DNA from: Actinomyces glycerinitolerans | Lineage (GTDB): Bacteria; Actinomycetota; Actinomycetes; Actinomycetales; Actinomycetaceae | Assembly (NCBI RefSeq): GCF_900098745.1 | Contig: NZ_FQTT01000010.1 | Coordinates: 200,557-264,556, forward strand | Direction: 5' to 3' | DNA length: 64,000 bases | Shown: positions 1 to 8,848 of the stretch, piece by piece | How the letters are laid out: each line of letters begins with the position of its first letter | How positions within the stretch are numbered: position 1 is the first letter of the stretch | Translations under genes and position numbers: made by a program | The notes under the pieces: generated by a model | What the model saw: only the letters and a program-made list of their open reading frames with translations | What the model was told of the DNA's origin: nothing | Database searches by the model: none

Positions 1-800
1 AAGAACCGCTGTAGGAACAGGAATACAAGAGCGACGGGAAGGACTGCGATGACAGACGCCGCCATGAGGCCTCCCCAATCTATCGAGTTCGCCCCCTTGA
101 ACAGCATGATCGCAGGGGTGATCGTGCGGTAGCGGTCTTGCGAGATAAAGATGTAGCCGAACATGAACTCGTTCCAGGCGTTGATGAACGCATATAGACC
201 GACTGAGATAATGCTGGGGCGCATTATCGGTAGGATCACTCGGCGCAACGCCTGCACCTTTCCACACCCGTCTATCTCCGCAGCCTCCTCCAACGAGATC
301 GGGATCGAGTCGAAAGCACTGGAAAGCATGAACGTGCACATAGGTATCACGAAGGTGGTGTACGCAAGAATCAGCGACACAGGGGACTCGAGCAGCCCCA
401 GGTTCCTCATGGTAATGTACAACGGTACAAGTAACAGGACGCCGGGAATCATCTGCGAGACCAGCATGAAGAAATTGGTGTTCCGCACAGAACGTCTCCG
501 AAAGAACCTGCTGAAGACGTAGCCAGCGAATGTCGCGACAACCAGCGCCAACAGGCACGCGACGGCCGACACGAACAGGCTGTTGCGAATGTATTGCACA
601 AAACCATGGTCGAACAGAACGCTGCGGAAGTTATCCAGCGTTGGACGATCGATTGTCAGACGCGGCACGCGGACGCGAATCTCTTCGCGCGGCTTCAGCG
701 CCGACAGCATCATCCACACGAAGGGGAACACGCTGTATAAGGCCAGAGCCGCCAACAAGACGTAGGAAATTAGATCACCGAGGAGTCGTCGCTTCTTCAT
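1..800 (-). CDS. ABC sugar permease, MalG type (partial, C-terminus outside window)
   Basis: The reverse strand is open from an ATG at 800 to the window edge. The translation starts MKKRRLLGDLISYVLLAALA and continues with several hydrophobic segments and a clear permease EAA loop (EEAAEIDGCGKVQALRRV). This is the MalG/CUT1 inner-membrane permease family, which forms the channel of a sugar importer together with a MalF-type partner. The partner is the gene just upstream, which ends 5 nt before this start, and the binding protein is upstream of that. The C-terminal end (probably a few dozen residues, judging from usual family length) is off the window. No ATPase is seen; many CUT1 systems use a shared MsmK-like ATPase encoded elsewhere. 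The divergent alpha-galactosidase suggests an alpha-galactoside substrate, which is inference. Confidence 0.9.
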   Translation of the reverse strand, partial: MKKRRLLGDLISYVLLAALALYSVFPFVWMMLSALKPREEIRVRVPRLTIDRPTLDNFRSVLFDHGFVQYIRNSLFVSAVACLLALVVATFAGYVFSRFFRRRSVRNTNFFMLVSQMIPGVLLLVPLYITMRNLGLLESPVSLILAYTTFVIPMCTFMLSSAFDSIPISLEEAAEIDGCGKVQALRRVILPIMRPSIISVGLYAFINAWNEFMFGYIFISQDRYRTITPAIMLFKGANSIDWGGLMAASVIAVLPVALVFLFLQRF

Positions 801-805
801 GACAG

Positions 806-1729
806 TCAGCCCACAATCTCCTCACTGAGGTTGCGACGCAACCTATAATAAACGACGAATATGACACTAGTCCCCAACAGCATGACGGTAGAGAGCGCCG
901 AGGCCATTCCGACGTTGAAGTCCTGCATTGAATAACGATATATAAGCAGCGGGAGGGTCATCGTTGCATAGTTGGGTCCACCCTGCGTCATCACCCAGAT
1001 GAAGTCGAAGTTCACCGCGGTCCATATTAAGTGCATGAATACGATGATCAGCGAAGGGGACCGCAATTGAGGGAATGTCACCGACCAGAACGATCTCCAC
1101 GCCGATGCCCCGTCGATTTGCGCGGCCTCCTTGAGCTCCGGGGGGATCGCCTGGAGCGCGGCGAGGAACGTAATAGTGTAGTAAGGGAAACTCCGCCAGA
1201 TATTGACGAAGACTACGGTCGGCATTGCCCAGCTCGGACTGCCGAGGAAGTTCACCGGAGAGTCGCATATACCCACTCGAACTAGAAGTGAGTTGATTAT
1301 TCCGAAGTCAGGATTCAGCATCCATTCCCATGTCATCCCGGCCACGATAATTGGCACCAGCCACGGAATGAAGGTGAGCATCCTGAATATACCTCGCCCT
1401 TTGAGCCGCCGATTGAGGAGTACCGCGGAGCCCAGACCCAGCATGTACTCACCCAGGACGGAGCCGACCGTCCAGATCACTGAGTTCTTGAGCGCCCCCG
1501 TGAAGTGGGGATCCGCGAAGACGTCCGAGTAATTGCGAGTTCCGGCGAATCCGGAGACCGAGGGGTTGACGAGGTTTGAGTAGGAGAATCCATCGATGAG
1601 GACCTTCACGAGCGGATACCCGATGAGTACGGCCAGGAAGATCCAGGCCGGCAGGAGTGCGGCGACCACGAATCTACTGTCTGCTCTTCTCCGGGGACCT
1701 CTGCGCACTCCCGCCTCGCGTTGAGACAT
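806..1729 (-). CDS. ABC sugar permease, MalF/UgpA type
   Basis: This integral membrane permease of a CUT1 sugar importer has a basic N-terminus, about six hydrophobic segments and the EAA loop (KEAAQIDGASAWRSFWSV) before the C-terminal segments. I place the start at the ATG at 1729 (MSQREAGVRRG), because GAAGG lies about 9 nt upstream. An ATG at 1738 is too close to that Shine-Dalgarno, and the longer open frame to 1804 runs into the stop of the binding-protein gene. It sits between the binding protein and the MalG-type permease and is presumably co-transcribed with both. A 7-bp hairpin (1739-1759) covers its Shine-Dalgarno. Family assignment is secure; the substrate is inferred from the neighbouring alpha-galactosidase. 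Confidence 0.9.
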   Translation of the reverse strand: MSQREAGVRRGPRRRADSRFVVAALLPAWIFLAVLIGYPLVKVLIDGFSYSNLVNPSVSGFAGTRNYSDVFADPHFTGALKNSVIWTVGSVLGEYMLGLGSAVLLNRRLKGRGIFRMLTFIPWLVPIIVAGMTWEWMLNPDFGIINSLLVRVGICDSPVNFLGSPSWAMPTVVFVNIWRSFPYYTITFLAALQAIPPELKEAAQIDGASAWRSFWSVTFPQLRSPSLIIVFMHLIWTAVNFDFIWVMTQGGPNYATMTLPLLIYRYSMQDFNVGMASALSTVMLLGTSVIFVVYYRLRRNLSEEIVG

Positions 1730-1738
1730 GTGTGTCAT

Positions 1739-1759
1739 CCTTCGCGCCCCTTGCGAAGG
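1739..1759 (-). promoter_or_regulatory. Hairpin sequestering the permease ribosome-binding site
   Basis: On the reverse strand CCTTCGC and GCGAAGG form a perfect 7-bp stem with a 7-nt loop. The 3' arm contains the GAAGG used by the permease starting at 1729. It lies in the 58-nt gap after the binding-protein stop. Such a structure could lower permease translation relative to the binding protein; the effect is inference. Confidence 0.45.
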
Positions 1760-1787
1760 CGGTTTCCTGCGGTCATGTGCCGGAGCC

Positions 1788-3062
1788 CTAAGCGGGAGCG
1801 TCACCGGACCGCTCCAATGAAGCGTTGATCTCTTGCGACAGCCAGGTCGCGGTCTCCCGGGAGGACTTCCCCTCCTGGAGCACCATGGCCAGTGCGTCGA
1901 TCATGTTCTGCGTCACTCCGGACAGGGTGATCGGTGGATAGGTGACGCCGGTGTCGAGGAGTGCTGAGAAGTCCCTGCTCCATTTCGTGTCGGTGGATAC
2001 ACCAGACAGGGCCGATCGGTCGGGAAATGCTGCCGTCTGCCACTCGGTGGAAGCGAACGCCTGCGCCAGCTGCGTCGCACCGTCGAGTACCTTCGATGTT
2101 GCCATGACCATCAGCGGTTTCGCCTCGATATAAGTCGCGGGCCGGCCATCCGCGGGATATGGAATCGGATGGACCGATACATCTTTCATCGTGTCAGGAT
2201 TGGACGACTCGCGCTCGGCAAGCCAGTTCCCGGTAACGTACGTGGCGTTCAAGCCAGTGGCGAAGTTCTCGTCGGTCTCCTCCCAACCGTAGGTGGCCGA
2301 GTTGGGGGAGGCGGCGCCGGTTTCGATCAAGGAGGCGTAGAAGTCGAATACCTTGGCGGCCCGGTCCAGCTCGTCGGAGTCGTCGGACCACGTGTTGCGG
2401 TATCCGCCGCCCTCCTGCTCCACAGCAACGGCTAGATCGTACTGCGCAAGGTATACAAGGAGTTCCTGGGGCGCGCGCACACCGGTTCCCGCCACCCCGT
2501 AGAAGGAGGATCCGGTGGCCTGCTCGACGCTCTTGCCAGTTCCCAGGACCGCATCCCACGTCTCGGGGACCGCGACCCCCGCCTGCGTCAGCAGATCGTC
2601 GTGAACGAGATAGGCGCGGGCCGTGGTTTCGTAGGGGAAGCCGATGATCTTGCCGTCAACCGTCATGGCGGATTTGACCGCCTCGCTGACCTTGTCCCCA
2701 TCCGCCCAGGCGTCCCAGGCAGCTGTGAGGTCAGCAAGGATTCCGAGCTTTTGGAATTCGCCGACATACTCGGGAAGCCCCCACACGACATCTGGAAGGT
2801 TATTACCCGCGGCCGAGGCGATAAGCTTCTCGTGCAGCATATCGTAGGTGAAGTTCGTCTGATTGACCTTGAAGCCGCTCGACTCTTCAAACTTCTTGAT
2901 CTGTTCCTGACTCGCCGTCGCTGTATCGGCACCCTCGGTCCAAGCGGTCCACAGCTCGATGGTCTTCGTGCCGCTTCCTGCCCCCCTGTCGCCGCAGGCG
3001 GCCAAAAGGATGGGAGCTATCGCTGTACCACCAGCCAGCTTCAGAACGGTCCTTCGCTTCAT
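1788..3062 (-). CDS. Sugar ABC transporter substrate-binding lipoprotein
   Basis: This is an extracytoplasmic solute-binding protein (family 1, MalE/UgpB-like) of 424 residues. The N-terminus MKRRTVLKLAGGTAIAPILL is followed by a lipobox ending in Cys (LAAC), and the paired Arg resembles a Tat-type lipoprotein signal. The mature part carries family-typical stretches such as IELWTAWTEG and NLPDVVWGLPEYVGEF. I chose the ATG at 3062 because GGAGG lies 5 nt upstream and a signal peptide follows directly; the longer open frame upstream codes for an implausible Arg-rich sequence. It heads the cluster binding protein, MalF-type permease, MalG-type permease, and is divergent from the alpha-galactosidase. 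The ligand is therefore probably an alpha-galactoside such as raffinose or melibiose (inference). Confidence 0.9.
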   Translation of the reverse strand: MKRRTVLKLAGGTAIAPILLAACGDRGAGSGTKTIELWTAWTEGADTATASQEQIKKFEESSGFKVNQTNFTYDMLHEKLIASAAGNNLPDVVWGLPEYVGEFQKLGILADLTAAWDAWADGDKVSEAVKSAMTVDGKIIGFPYETTARAYLVHDDLLTQAGVAVPETWDAVLGTGKSVEQATGSSFYGVAGTGVRAPQELLVYLAQYDLAVAVEQEGGGYRNTWSDDSDELDRAAKVFDFYASLIETGAASPNSATYGWEETDENFATGLNATYVTGNWLAERESSNPDTMKDVSVHPIPYPADGRPATYIEAKPLMVMATSKVLDGATQLAQAFASTEWQTAAFPDRSALSGVSTDTKWSRDFSALLDTGVTYPPITLSGVTQNMIDALAMVLQEGKSSRETATWLSQEINASLERSGDAPA

Positions 3063-3158
3063 GGGAACCTCCAAGCGCTCGTCATTGAACAACTGATTGC
3101 GCCTCGAGCAGCCTCGCCCGTGGCGTGTGGCGAGCGGAGTGGCCCCGTCGCCACCGAG

Positions 3159-3174
3159 TGATGAACGTTCATCA
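3159..3174. promoter_or_regulatory. Perfect 16-bp palindromic operator
   Basis: TGATGAACGTTCATCA is a perfect inverted repeat centred on CG, the form expected for a LacI-family operator. It lies about 100 nt upstream of the binding-protein start. No regulator gene is adjacent inside the window; it may lie beyond the left edge. Confidence 0.6.
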
Positions 3175-3317
3175 TTTATAGCGCAGCTTACGCTGACAGT
3201 CAACCAGCTAGCGCACCGCGCGCTCCGAGGAGGCTCCACGCCTCGGCGGAGATGGCGGGCGCTCACCGTCCACCACTGGCCGACGGCACGCTTGCATCTC
3301 AAGGTCGCGCAAGGGAA

Positions 3318-3336
3318 GATTAATACGTTTATCATT
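3318..3336. promoter_or_regulatory. Second operator-like site, related to the 3159 palindrome
   Basis: The sequence around ACGTTTATCATT matches the right half of the first palindrome (ACGTTCATCAT) with one change, and its left half is a weaker TTAAT arm. It lies about 55-70 nt upstream of the alpha-galactosidase start, so the two sites could govern both divergent transcripts. Confidence 0.4.
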
Positions 3337-3390
3337 CACGCCGCCTCTCCGCTCGGAAGCGGCGACGCCATTCACCAAGGAGGTTGAGAG

Positions 3391-5541
3391 ATGGCACAGT
3401 TCTCCTGGGGGGAACCCCCTGCTGAGCTCTTCTTCGATTATGGAGCCGACCGTCCGGTCCGCGTCAGCAGTTCACCTGTACTTCATGCGGAGGAAAGACT
3501 CGCGCCCCAAGCCATGGTCGAGATCCTCGCGGTCGGGGAGGGGCGGGCTCTGACGAGCACCCGTTCGCATCGGGGGGCATTGTCGGAACGTTTGCGGTTC
3601 GTCTCCAGGCACGAACTCGAGTATGAGTCGCGAGAGGCTGCTGGAGATACTCCCGGAGCGGGTCGGGAGCACGTGAAGGCCCGTACCCTGGAGATCGTTC
3701 AGCAAGACCCTCTGTCGGGCGCCGTCGTCACCACCACATTCACGCGCTACGACAGCCTCGCCGCATGGCGCGTCAGCACCAAGATCCGGAATGACGGCGA
3801 TCGCCCCATCTCGCTGCAGATGATCTCCTCCATTGCACTAGACGGATTGACCGGATTCCTGGGCCCTGCACACACGACCGAGGTCTGGACGGCACGCAGC
3901 GAGTGGTGCGGGGAGAGCCGTTGGGCCGCAACCCCCCTCCAGGGCACGGCCTCGCTGGTTGACATTCATTCCCACCTGCACGGCCAGTCTCACAGAGGCA
4001 CATATGCGCTGCAAGGCAGCTCGACGTGGTCCTCCGGGGACTACGTCCCGGTCGCGGCTCTGACCAACACCGACACGCGCCGCAGCGTCGTATGGCAGCT
4101 GGAGGTGAACGGTCCCTGGCGCTGGGAGATCAACCCGCAGCTCGAACGCGCCGACTGGATCACCCTCGTACTTCAGGGCCCGGACGATCTTCATCACTCC
4201 TGGATGAAAGTACTCGCGGCGGGAGAGGAATTCGAAACCATACCGGTCTCGTTGGCGTTCAGCGATGATGGCCTCGACGCCGCAGTGGGTGAGCTCACGC
4301 GTCATCGCCGCGCATCGCATCTGCCAACTTCCGCCGACATCCACCGCCCTCTCGTTTTCAACGACTATATGAACGCACTGATGGGCGACCCGACGACGGA
4401 TAAACTGCTGCCTCTCGTCGATGCGGCCGCCAACGCGGGTGCGCAGTACTTCTGCATAGACGCCGGGTGGTACGACGACGACGGCTACTGGTGGGACTCG
4501 GTCGGCGAATGGTTCCCGTCTACCAAGCGCTTCGGGAAGGAGGGCTTAACCGGCGTTCTGGACTACATTCGCGGTCAGGGGCTCAAACCTGGACTCTGGA
4601 TTGAGCCCGAGGTGATCGGTGTGAGGTCCGCGCTCGCACGCACCCTCCCGGAGGACGCGTTCATGCATCGGGGTGGCAGACGCATCGTTGAGCACGGGCG
4701 CCATCTAATCGACTTCCGCTCCAAAAACGCGCAGGATCACTTGGCACGGACCTTCGATCGGCTGATCAACGACTACGGAGTCTCCTACTTCAAGTGGGAT
4801 TACAACGTGACTCCGGGTAGCGGGCCGGATACCAAGTCGAGCAGTCCGGGAGAGGCACTGCTGGACCACGCCCGCGCGCACCTGGCCTGGTTCGAGGAAC
4901 TGCGCCGGGAGCATCCGGGAGTGATATTCGAGGCCTGCTCGTCGGGGGCGCAGCGTATGGATCAGGCGATCCTTGCACGCTACGACCTTCAGTCGACCAG
5001 TGACCAGCAGGACTACCGGCTCTACCCCACGATCGCTGCCGCCGCACCCATGGCCATGATTCCCGAACAAGCTGGAAACTGGGCCTATCCCCAACCCGGC
5101 ATGACACTGGAGCAGGTGGCCTTCACCATGGTGACGGGACTTTCGGGCAGGCTCTACCTGTCAGGAAGGCTTGATCAACTCAGCGCCGACCAGACAGCTC
5201 TCGTGCATGAGGCGACGGCACTATACCCAAGCGTTATAGCCCACCAGTCGGTATCGGTTCCTCGCTGGCCTATTGGACTGCCGGAATGGAACGCGCCCGT
5301 CGTGGTCCTCGCCACCGATTCCGGCGCCGAGATCCTGTTGTACGTATGGAAGCGACACTCAACCATCGCCGGCACCACCATCCCTCTGCCGCAGCACATA
5401 GGTGAGTCACTCGACCCGCAAGTCATCTACCCGACGACACTGGAGCCTTGGCGGGTCACATGGCTTCCGCGGGTAGGTTGTTTAGACATCGACTTCGAGT
5501 CGGCCGGAGAAAGCGCGCGAGTCATCCGCCTACATAAGTGA
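3391..5541 (+). CDS. Alpha-galactosidase, GH36
   Basis: The 716-residue enzyme should hydrolyse terminal alpha-1,6-galactose from raffinose-family sugars or melibiose in the cytoplasm (no signal peptide). It has an N-terminal beta-rich domain, then a TIM barrel with GH36 landmarks: YFCIDAGWY, GLWIEPEVIG, YFKWDYN (nucleophile Asp about residue 470), FEACSSGAQRMD and STSDQQD (acid/base Asp about residue 538). Length fits the family (about 700-740). The ATG at 3391 follows AAGGAGG at good spacing. It is divergent from the sugar importer at 1-3062, which probably supplies its substrate. A strong hairpin terminator follows the stop. The usual SDN is SDQ here (TSDQQD), a conservative change next to the catalytic Asp. 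Confidence 0.93.
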   Translation: MAQFSWGEPPAELFFDYGADRPVRVSSSPVLHAEERLAPQAMVEILAVGEGRALTSTRSHRGALSERLRFVSRHELEYESREAAGDTPGAGREHVKARTLEIVQQDPLSGAVVTTTFTRYDSLAAWRVSTKIRNDGDRPISLQMISSIALDGLTGFLGPAHTTEVWTARSEWCGESRWAATPLQGTASLVDIHSHLHGQSHRGTYALQGSSTWSSGDYVPVAALTNTDTRRSVVWQLEVNGPWRWEINPQLERADWITLVLQGPDDLHHSWMKVLAAGEEFETIPVSLAFSDDGLDAAVGELTRHRRASHLPTSADIHRPLVFNDYMNALMGDPTTDKLLPLVDAAANAGAQYFCIDAGWYDDDGYWWDSVGEWFPSTKRFGKEGLTGVLDYIRGQGLKPGLWIEPEVIGVRSALARTLPEDAFMHRGGRRIVEHGRHLIDFRSKNAQDHLARTFDRLINDYGVSYFKWDYNVTPGSGPDTKSSSPGEALLDHARAHLAWFEELRREHPGVIFEACSSGAQRMDQAILARYDLQSTSDQQDYRLYPTIAAAAPMAMIPEQAGNWAYPQPGMTLEQVAFTMVTGLSGRLYLSGRLDQLSADQTALVHEATALYPSVIAHQSVSVPRWPIGLPEWNAPVVVLATDSGAEILLYVWKRHSTIAGTTIPLPQHIGESLDPQVIYPTTLEPWRVTWLPRVGCLDIDFESAGESARVIRLHK

Positions 5542-5551
5542 CTCGGAAAAG

Positions 5552-5588
5552 CTGGGGCGAGTCGGCACCGATGTCCGACTCGCCCCAG
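5552..5588. terminator. Bidirectional terminator between alpha-galactosidase and alpha-xylosidase
   Basis: A perfect 14-bp stem (5552-5565 with 5575-5588, arms CTGGGGCGAGTCGG and complement) encloses a 9-nt loop. It lies exactly in the 54-nt gap between two convergent genes, so it can end both transcripts. Confidence 0.85.
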
Positions 5589-5595
5589 AGTGGCC

Positions 5596-7884
5596 TCAGC
5601 CGAAACGCAACTCGGCCACGCCCCCGTCGGCCCGCACGCACGTCCCGCCGGCCTCCAGCCGCCACGGCCCGCGAGCGCCGTCGGCCCGCGCGGTGATCAC
5701 GCCGTCGCGGCGGGCGACGTGGAAGGCGACCGCCGCGCAGTCGTCGTGCGCAGGCACCACCACCTCACGTTCGTCGCCGTCGACCAGGCCGAAGCAGCGC
5801 AGGGTGAGGTCGGCGGCCCAGTCGTCCTCCGGCCATTCCACCCGTCCCGTCACGGGCAGTACACTCCCCTGCCGCACGTACAGCGGCAGGGTGTCCAGGC
5901 CGTGGCGCTCGCGCACCCACCGCGGCCCAGCCACCGTCGTCCCATCCCACCAGGAGGTCCAGGTGCCTTCGGGCAGGTAGACCTCCACCTCGCCGTCGGC
6001 GTCCATCACGGGCGCCACCAGTAGGGCCTCCCCGAGCATGTACTGGGTGTCGATGTCCCTGGCCCCGGGGTCGTCGGGGAACTCCAGGAACATGGGCCGC
6101 ATCATCGGCGCCCCCGTGGCGTGCGCCTGCTCCGCCAGCCGGTACAGGTAGGGCATGAGCGACAGGCGCAGGCGGATGAACCGGCGGGCCACCTCGACCG
6201 CCTCGGCGTCGAAGGCCCAGGGCACGCGCACCGAGTTCGAGCCGTGCAGCCGGGCATGGGAGGACAGCAGTCCGAAGGCCAGCCAGCGCTTGAACACGCC
6301 CGGGTCGGGGGTGCCCTCGAAACCGCCGATGTCGTGGCTCCAATAGGCGAAGCCGGAGGCGCACAGGGACAAGCCGCCGCGCAGCGTCTCCCCCATGGAG
6401 GCGTAGGTGGACTCGTTGTCGCCGCCCCAGTGCACGGGGAACTGCTGTCCACCCGCCGTGGCCGAGCGGGCGAACAGGACCGCCTCCCCCTGGCCGCGCC
6501 GCTCGCGCAGCAGTTCGAAGACGGTGCGGTTGTACAGCTGTGTGTAGTAGTTGTGCATCTTCTCCGGGTCGGAGCCGTCATGCCAGGCGATGCCCCGTAC
6601 CGGGATCCGCTCCCCGAAGTCGGTCTTGAAGCAGTCCACACCCATGTCCAGCAGCACCTGGAGTTTCTCCCGGTACCAGGCGACGGCGTCGGGGTTGGTG
6701 AAGTCGACCAGGGCCATGCCCGCCTGCCACAGATCGGTCTGCCACACATCACCGTCGGTGGTGCGCACCAGATATCCGCGCGTGGCACCCTCATCGAACA
6801 ATGCCGAGCGCTGGGCGATATAGGGGTTGATCCACACGCATACGCGCAGGCCGCGGTCCTTGATACGCTCCAGCATGCCGGCCGGGTCGGGGAAGGTCGC
6901 GGGGTCCCACACGAAGTCGCACCAGTGAAAGCCACGCATCCAGAAGGTGTCGAAGTGGAACACGCTCAGCGGCAGGCCCCGCTGCTCCATGCCGTCGATG
7001 AATGACATGACGGTCTGTTCGTCGTAGTCGGTGGTGAAAGAGGTGGTCAGCCACAGTCCGAAGGACCAGGTGGGCACCATCGGGGCGCGGCCGGTCAGCG
7101 CCGTGTACCGCCGCAGCACGTCCTTCGGGGTGGGCCCATCGATCACGTAGTAGGTCAGGCGCTCGCCCTCCACCGAGAACTGGACGCGGGTGGTGATCTC
7201 ACTGCCGACTTCGAATGACACTCCGCCGGCCTCGGCGACGAACACCCCGTAGCCGGCGCTGGAGAGGTAGAAGGGGATGTTCTTGTAGGCCTGCTCGGAG
7301 GCGGTGCCGCCGTCCTCGTTCCAGATGTCCACGCTCTGGCCGTTTTTGGTGAAGGCGCCGAAGCGCTCCCCCAGCCCGTAGACCCGCTCCCCCGGGCGCA
7401 GGGAGAGCTGTTCGCGCATGTAGCGGGTCCCGTCCGGCCCGACGACGTGGGCGACGGCGCGCGGCAGACTTGCCGTGAGCGGGCGTCCGGCGGAACTGAA
7501 GGCAGCCGTCCAGTCCTCCCCCTCCCGCAGGGTCACGGCCAGCGCGCCGGCCCGCAGGGTGACGCCGCCCGCCGCCTGCTCGACCTCGCCCCGATAGTCC
7601 TCCGTCGTAGCTACCGCGAAATGCGGCCCGCGGTCACGCACGCCGCGGTGGTTGACCAGTTCCACCTTGATGATGCCGTCGGCGACGGCGGTGAAGGTCG
7701 CCGACAGCAACGCCACGTTCAAGGTGTCGCCACGGCCGGAGACCGGGCGGACCGGGGCGTATGCGTGAACAGTGCTGCCGGTGTCGCCGCAGTGGGCGGC
7801 GCCGACGGATAGGTCGAGCAGACCGCGGGCCTTTTCCACGGTGTAACCGGGACGGTCGAGCCAATAGCCGTTGGAGAACTTCAT
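5596..7884 (-). CDS. yicI: Alpha-xylosidase, GH31 (YicI type)
   Basis: This 762-residue glycoside hydrolase removes alpha-linked xylose, for example from isoprimeverose or xyloglucan fragments. The family signature is strong: an N-terminal beta domain, a barrel with FKTDFGERIP (nucleophile Asp about residue 422) and the following HDGSDPEKMHNYY, and FARSATAGGQQFPVHWGGDN with the acid/base Asp about residue 489. The KTDFGERIP form is characteristic of the E. coli YicI subgroup rather than alpha-glucosidases. No signal peptide is present, so it is cytoplasmic. The ATG at 7884 follows AAAGGA. It is the last gene of the run LacI, binding protein, permease, permease, hydrolase, which suggests import and cytoplasmic cleavage of an alpha-xyloside. 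A few GH31 relatives act on other alpha-glycosides. Confidence 0.92.
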   Translation of the reverse strand: MKFSNGYWLDRPGYTVEKARGLLDLSVGAAHCGDTGSTVHAYAPVRPVSGRGDTLNVALLSATFTAVADGIIKVELVNHRGVRDRGPHFAVATTEDYRGEVEQAAGGVTLRAGALAVTLREGEDWTAAFSSAGRPLTASLPRAVAHVVGPDGTRYMREQLSLRPGERVYGLGERFGAFTKNGQSVDIWNEDGGTASEQAYKNIPFYLSSAGYGVFVAEAGGVSFEVGSEITTRVQFSVEGERLTYYVIDGPTPKDVLRRYTALTGRAPMVPTWSFGLWLTTSFTTDYDEQTVMSFIDGMEQRGLPLSVFHFDTFWMRGFHWCDFVWDPATFPDPAGMLERIKDRGLRVCVWINPYIAQRSALFDEGATRGYLVRTTDGDVWQTDLWQAGMALVDFTNPDAVAWYREKLQVLLDMGVDCFKTDFGERIPVRGIAWHDGSDPEKMHNYYTQLYNRTVFELLRERRGQGEAVLFARSATAGGQQFPVHWGGDNESTYASMGETLRGGLSLCASGFAYWSHDIGGFEGTPDPGVFKRWLAFGLLSSHARLHGSNSVRVPWAFDAEAVEVARRFIRLRLSLMPYLYRLAEQAHATGAPMMRPMFLEFPDDPGARDIDTQYMLGEALLVAPVMDADGEVEVYLPEGTWTSWWDGTTVAGPRWVRERHGLDTLPLYVRQGSVLPVTGRVEWPEDDWAADLTLRCFGLVDGDEREVVVPAHDDCAAVAFHVARRDGVITARADGARGPWRLEAGGTCVRADGGVAELRFG

Positions 7885-7914
7885 GGGGGTCCTTTGCTGA
7901 TTGATCTGCTTGCG

Positions 7915-8847
7915 CTACTTAACCGCGCCGGCGGTGACGCCGCGGGTCAGGGTGCGCTGGAAGAAGAGGAAGAACAGGAAGGTCGGAATCAGCGAGACGA
8001 GGGCGCCGGCGTTGAGGGTGGGCACGTCGAGCATGCGGTCACCCTGCAGGCTGGACAGGGCGATCGGCACGGTCTGGTTGTCATTGCTGGTGAGCATGAC
8101 CAGCGGAATGAAGAACTCGTTCCACGTCCAGATGAAGAAGAAGATCGCGAGCACGCTCATGGTGGGGCGGACGATCGGGTAGACCACCCGCCACAGGATC
8201 TGCCAGCGGCCGGCGCCGTCGAGCTCGGCCGCCTCCAGCAGGGCGCGTGGGAAGGTGCCGAGCACGGAGGAGAGCAGGTAGGTGCCGAAGGCCGACTGGA
8301 TGACGGTGAAGATGATGACGATCGACCACGGGTTGTCGGTGAGCCCGGTCTTCTGCGCCATGGTGAACAGGGGGTAGATCAGCCCCTCCTGCGGGAGCAT
8401 ATTGGCGATCATGAACACGGCCACGATCCAGGCGCGCCCCCGCACCCGGCCCACGCCGATGGCGTAGGCGTTCAGCAGGGAAAGCAACGTACCGGCCACG
8501 GCTACCAGCGCCGAGGTCCAGATGGAGTTCCACAGCTTGACGGGGAAGTTGACTCGCTGCCAGAAGTAGGCCAGACCGTCGATGTAGATCTGCTTCGGCA
8601 GGGACAGCGGGCTGCCGCCGGAGTAGTCGGCCGGAGATTTGAAGGCGTTGATGACCATCAACAGGAACGGGGCCACCATGAGCAGCGCGAACAGGCCGAC
8701 GACGGCGAGCACGATCCAGCGTCCGGCGCCCCGATGGAAGCGGTCCTTCCTGCGAGTGGCCGTGCCCGGTTTCGGCGCCGGGGCGCGTTTGGTTGTGCCC
8801 GCCGCGCGAGTGGCCACAGATGCTGAGCTGAGGACGGTGTCGGACAT
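7915..8847 (-). CDS. ABC sugar permease, MalG type
   Basis: This inner-membrane CUT1 permease has a cytoplasmic basic/Ala-Pro-rich N-terminus (about residues 1-45), six hydrophobic segments and the EAA loop (LEAAELDGAGRWQILWRV). The start is the ATG at 8847 (MSDTVLSS), preceded by AGGAGGG and 1 nt after the stop of the MalF-type permease; the open frame to 8868 would overlap that gene. It ends 30 nt before the alpha-xylosidase start, so it is in the same operon. The probable substrate is an alpha-xyloside oligosaccharide, from the adjacent YicI-type hydrolase (inference). Confidence 0.9.
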   Translation of the reverse strand: MSDTVLSSASVATRAAGTTKRAPAPKPGTATRRKDRFHRGAGRWIVLAVVGLFALLMVAPFLLMVINAFKSPADYSGGSPLSLPKQIYIDGLAYFWQRVNFPVKLWNSIWTSALVAVAGTLLSLLNAYAIGVGRVRGRAWIVAVFMIANMLPQEGLIYPLFTMAQKTGLTDNPWSIVIIFTVIQSAFGTYLLSSVLGTFPRALLEAAELDGAGRWQILWRVVYPIVRPTMSVLAIFFFIWTWNEFFIPLVMLTSNDNQTVPIALSSLQGDRMLDVPTLNAGALVSLIPTFLFFLFFQRTLTRGVTAGAVK

Positions 8848-8848
8848 G

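Larger units (their letters stand above)
3063..3390. promoter_or_regulatory. Divergent promoter region between the sugar importer and alpha-galactosidase
   Basis: This 328-nt spacer has no credible gene. It must hold promoters for both divergent transcripts. Two operator-like palindromes are visible (3159-3174 and about 3318-3336). The alpha-galactosidase Shine-Dalgarno AAGGAGG is at about 3378-3384. Confidence 0.7.
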
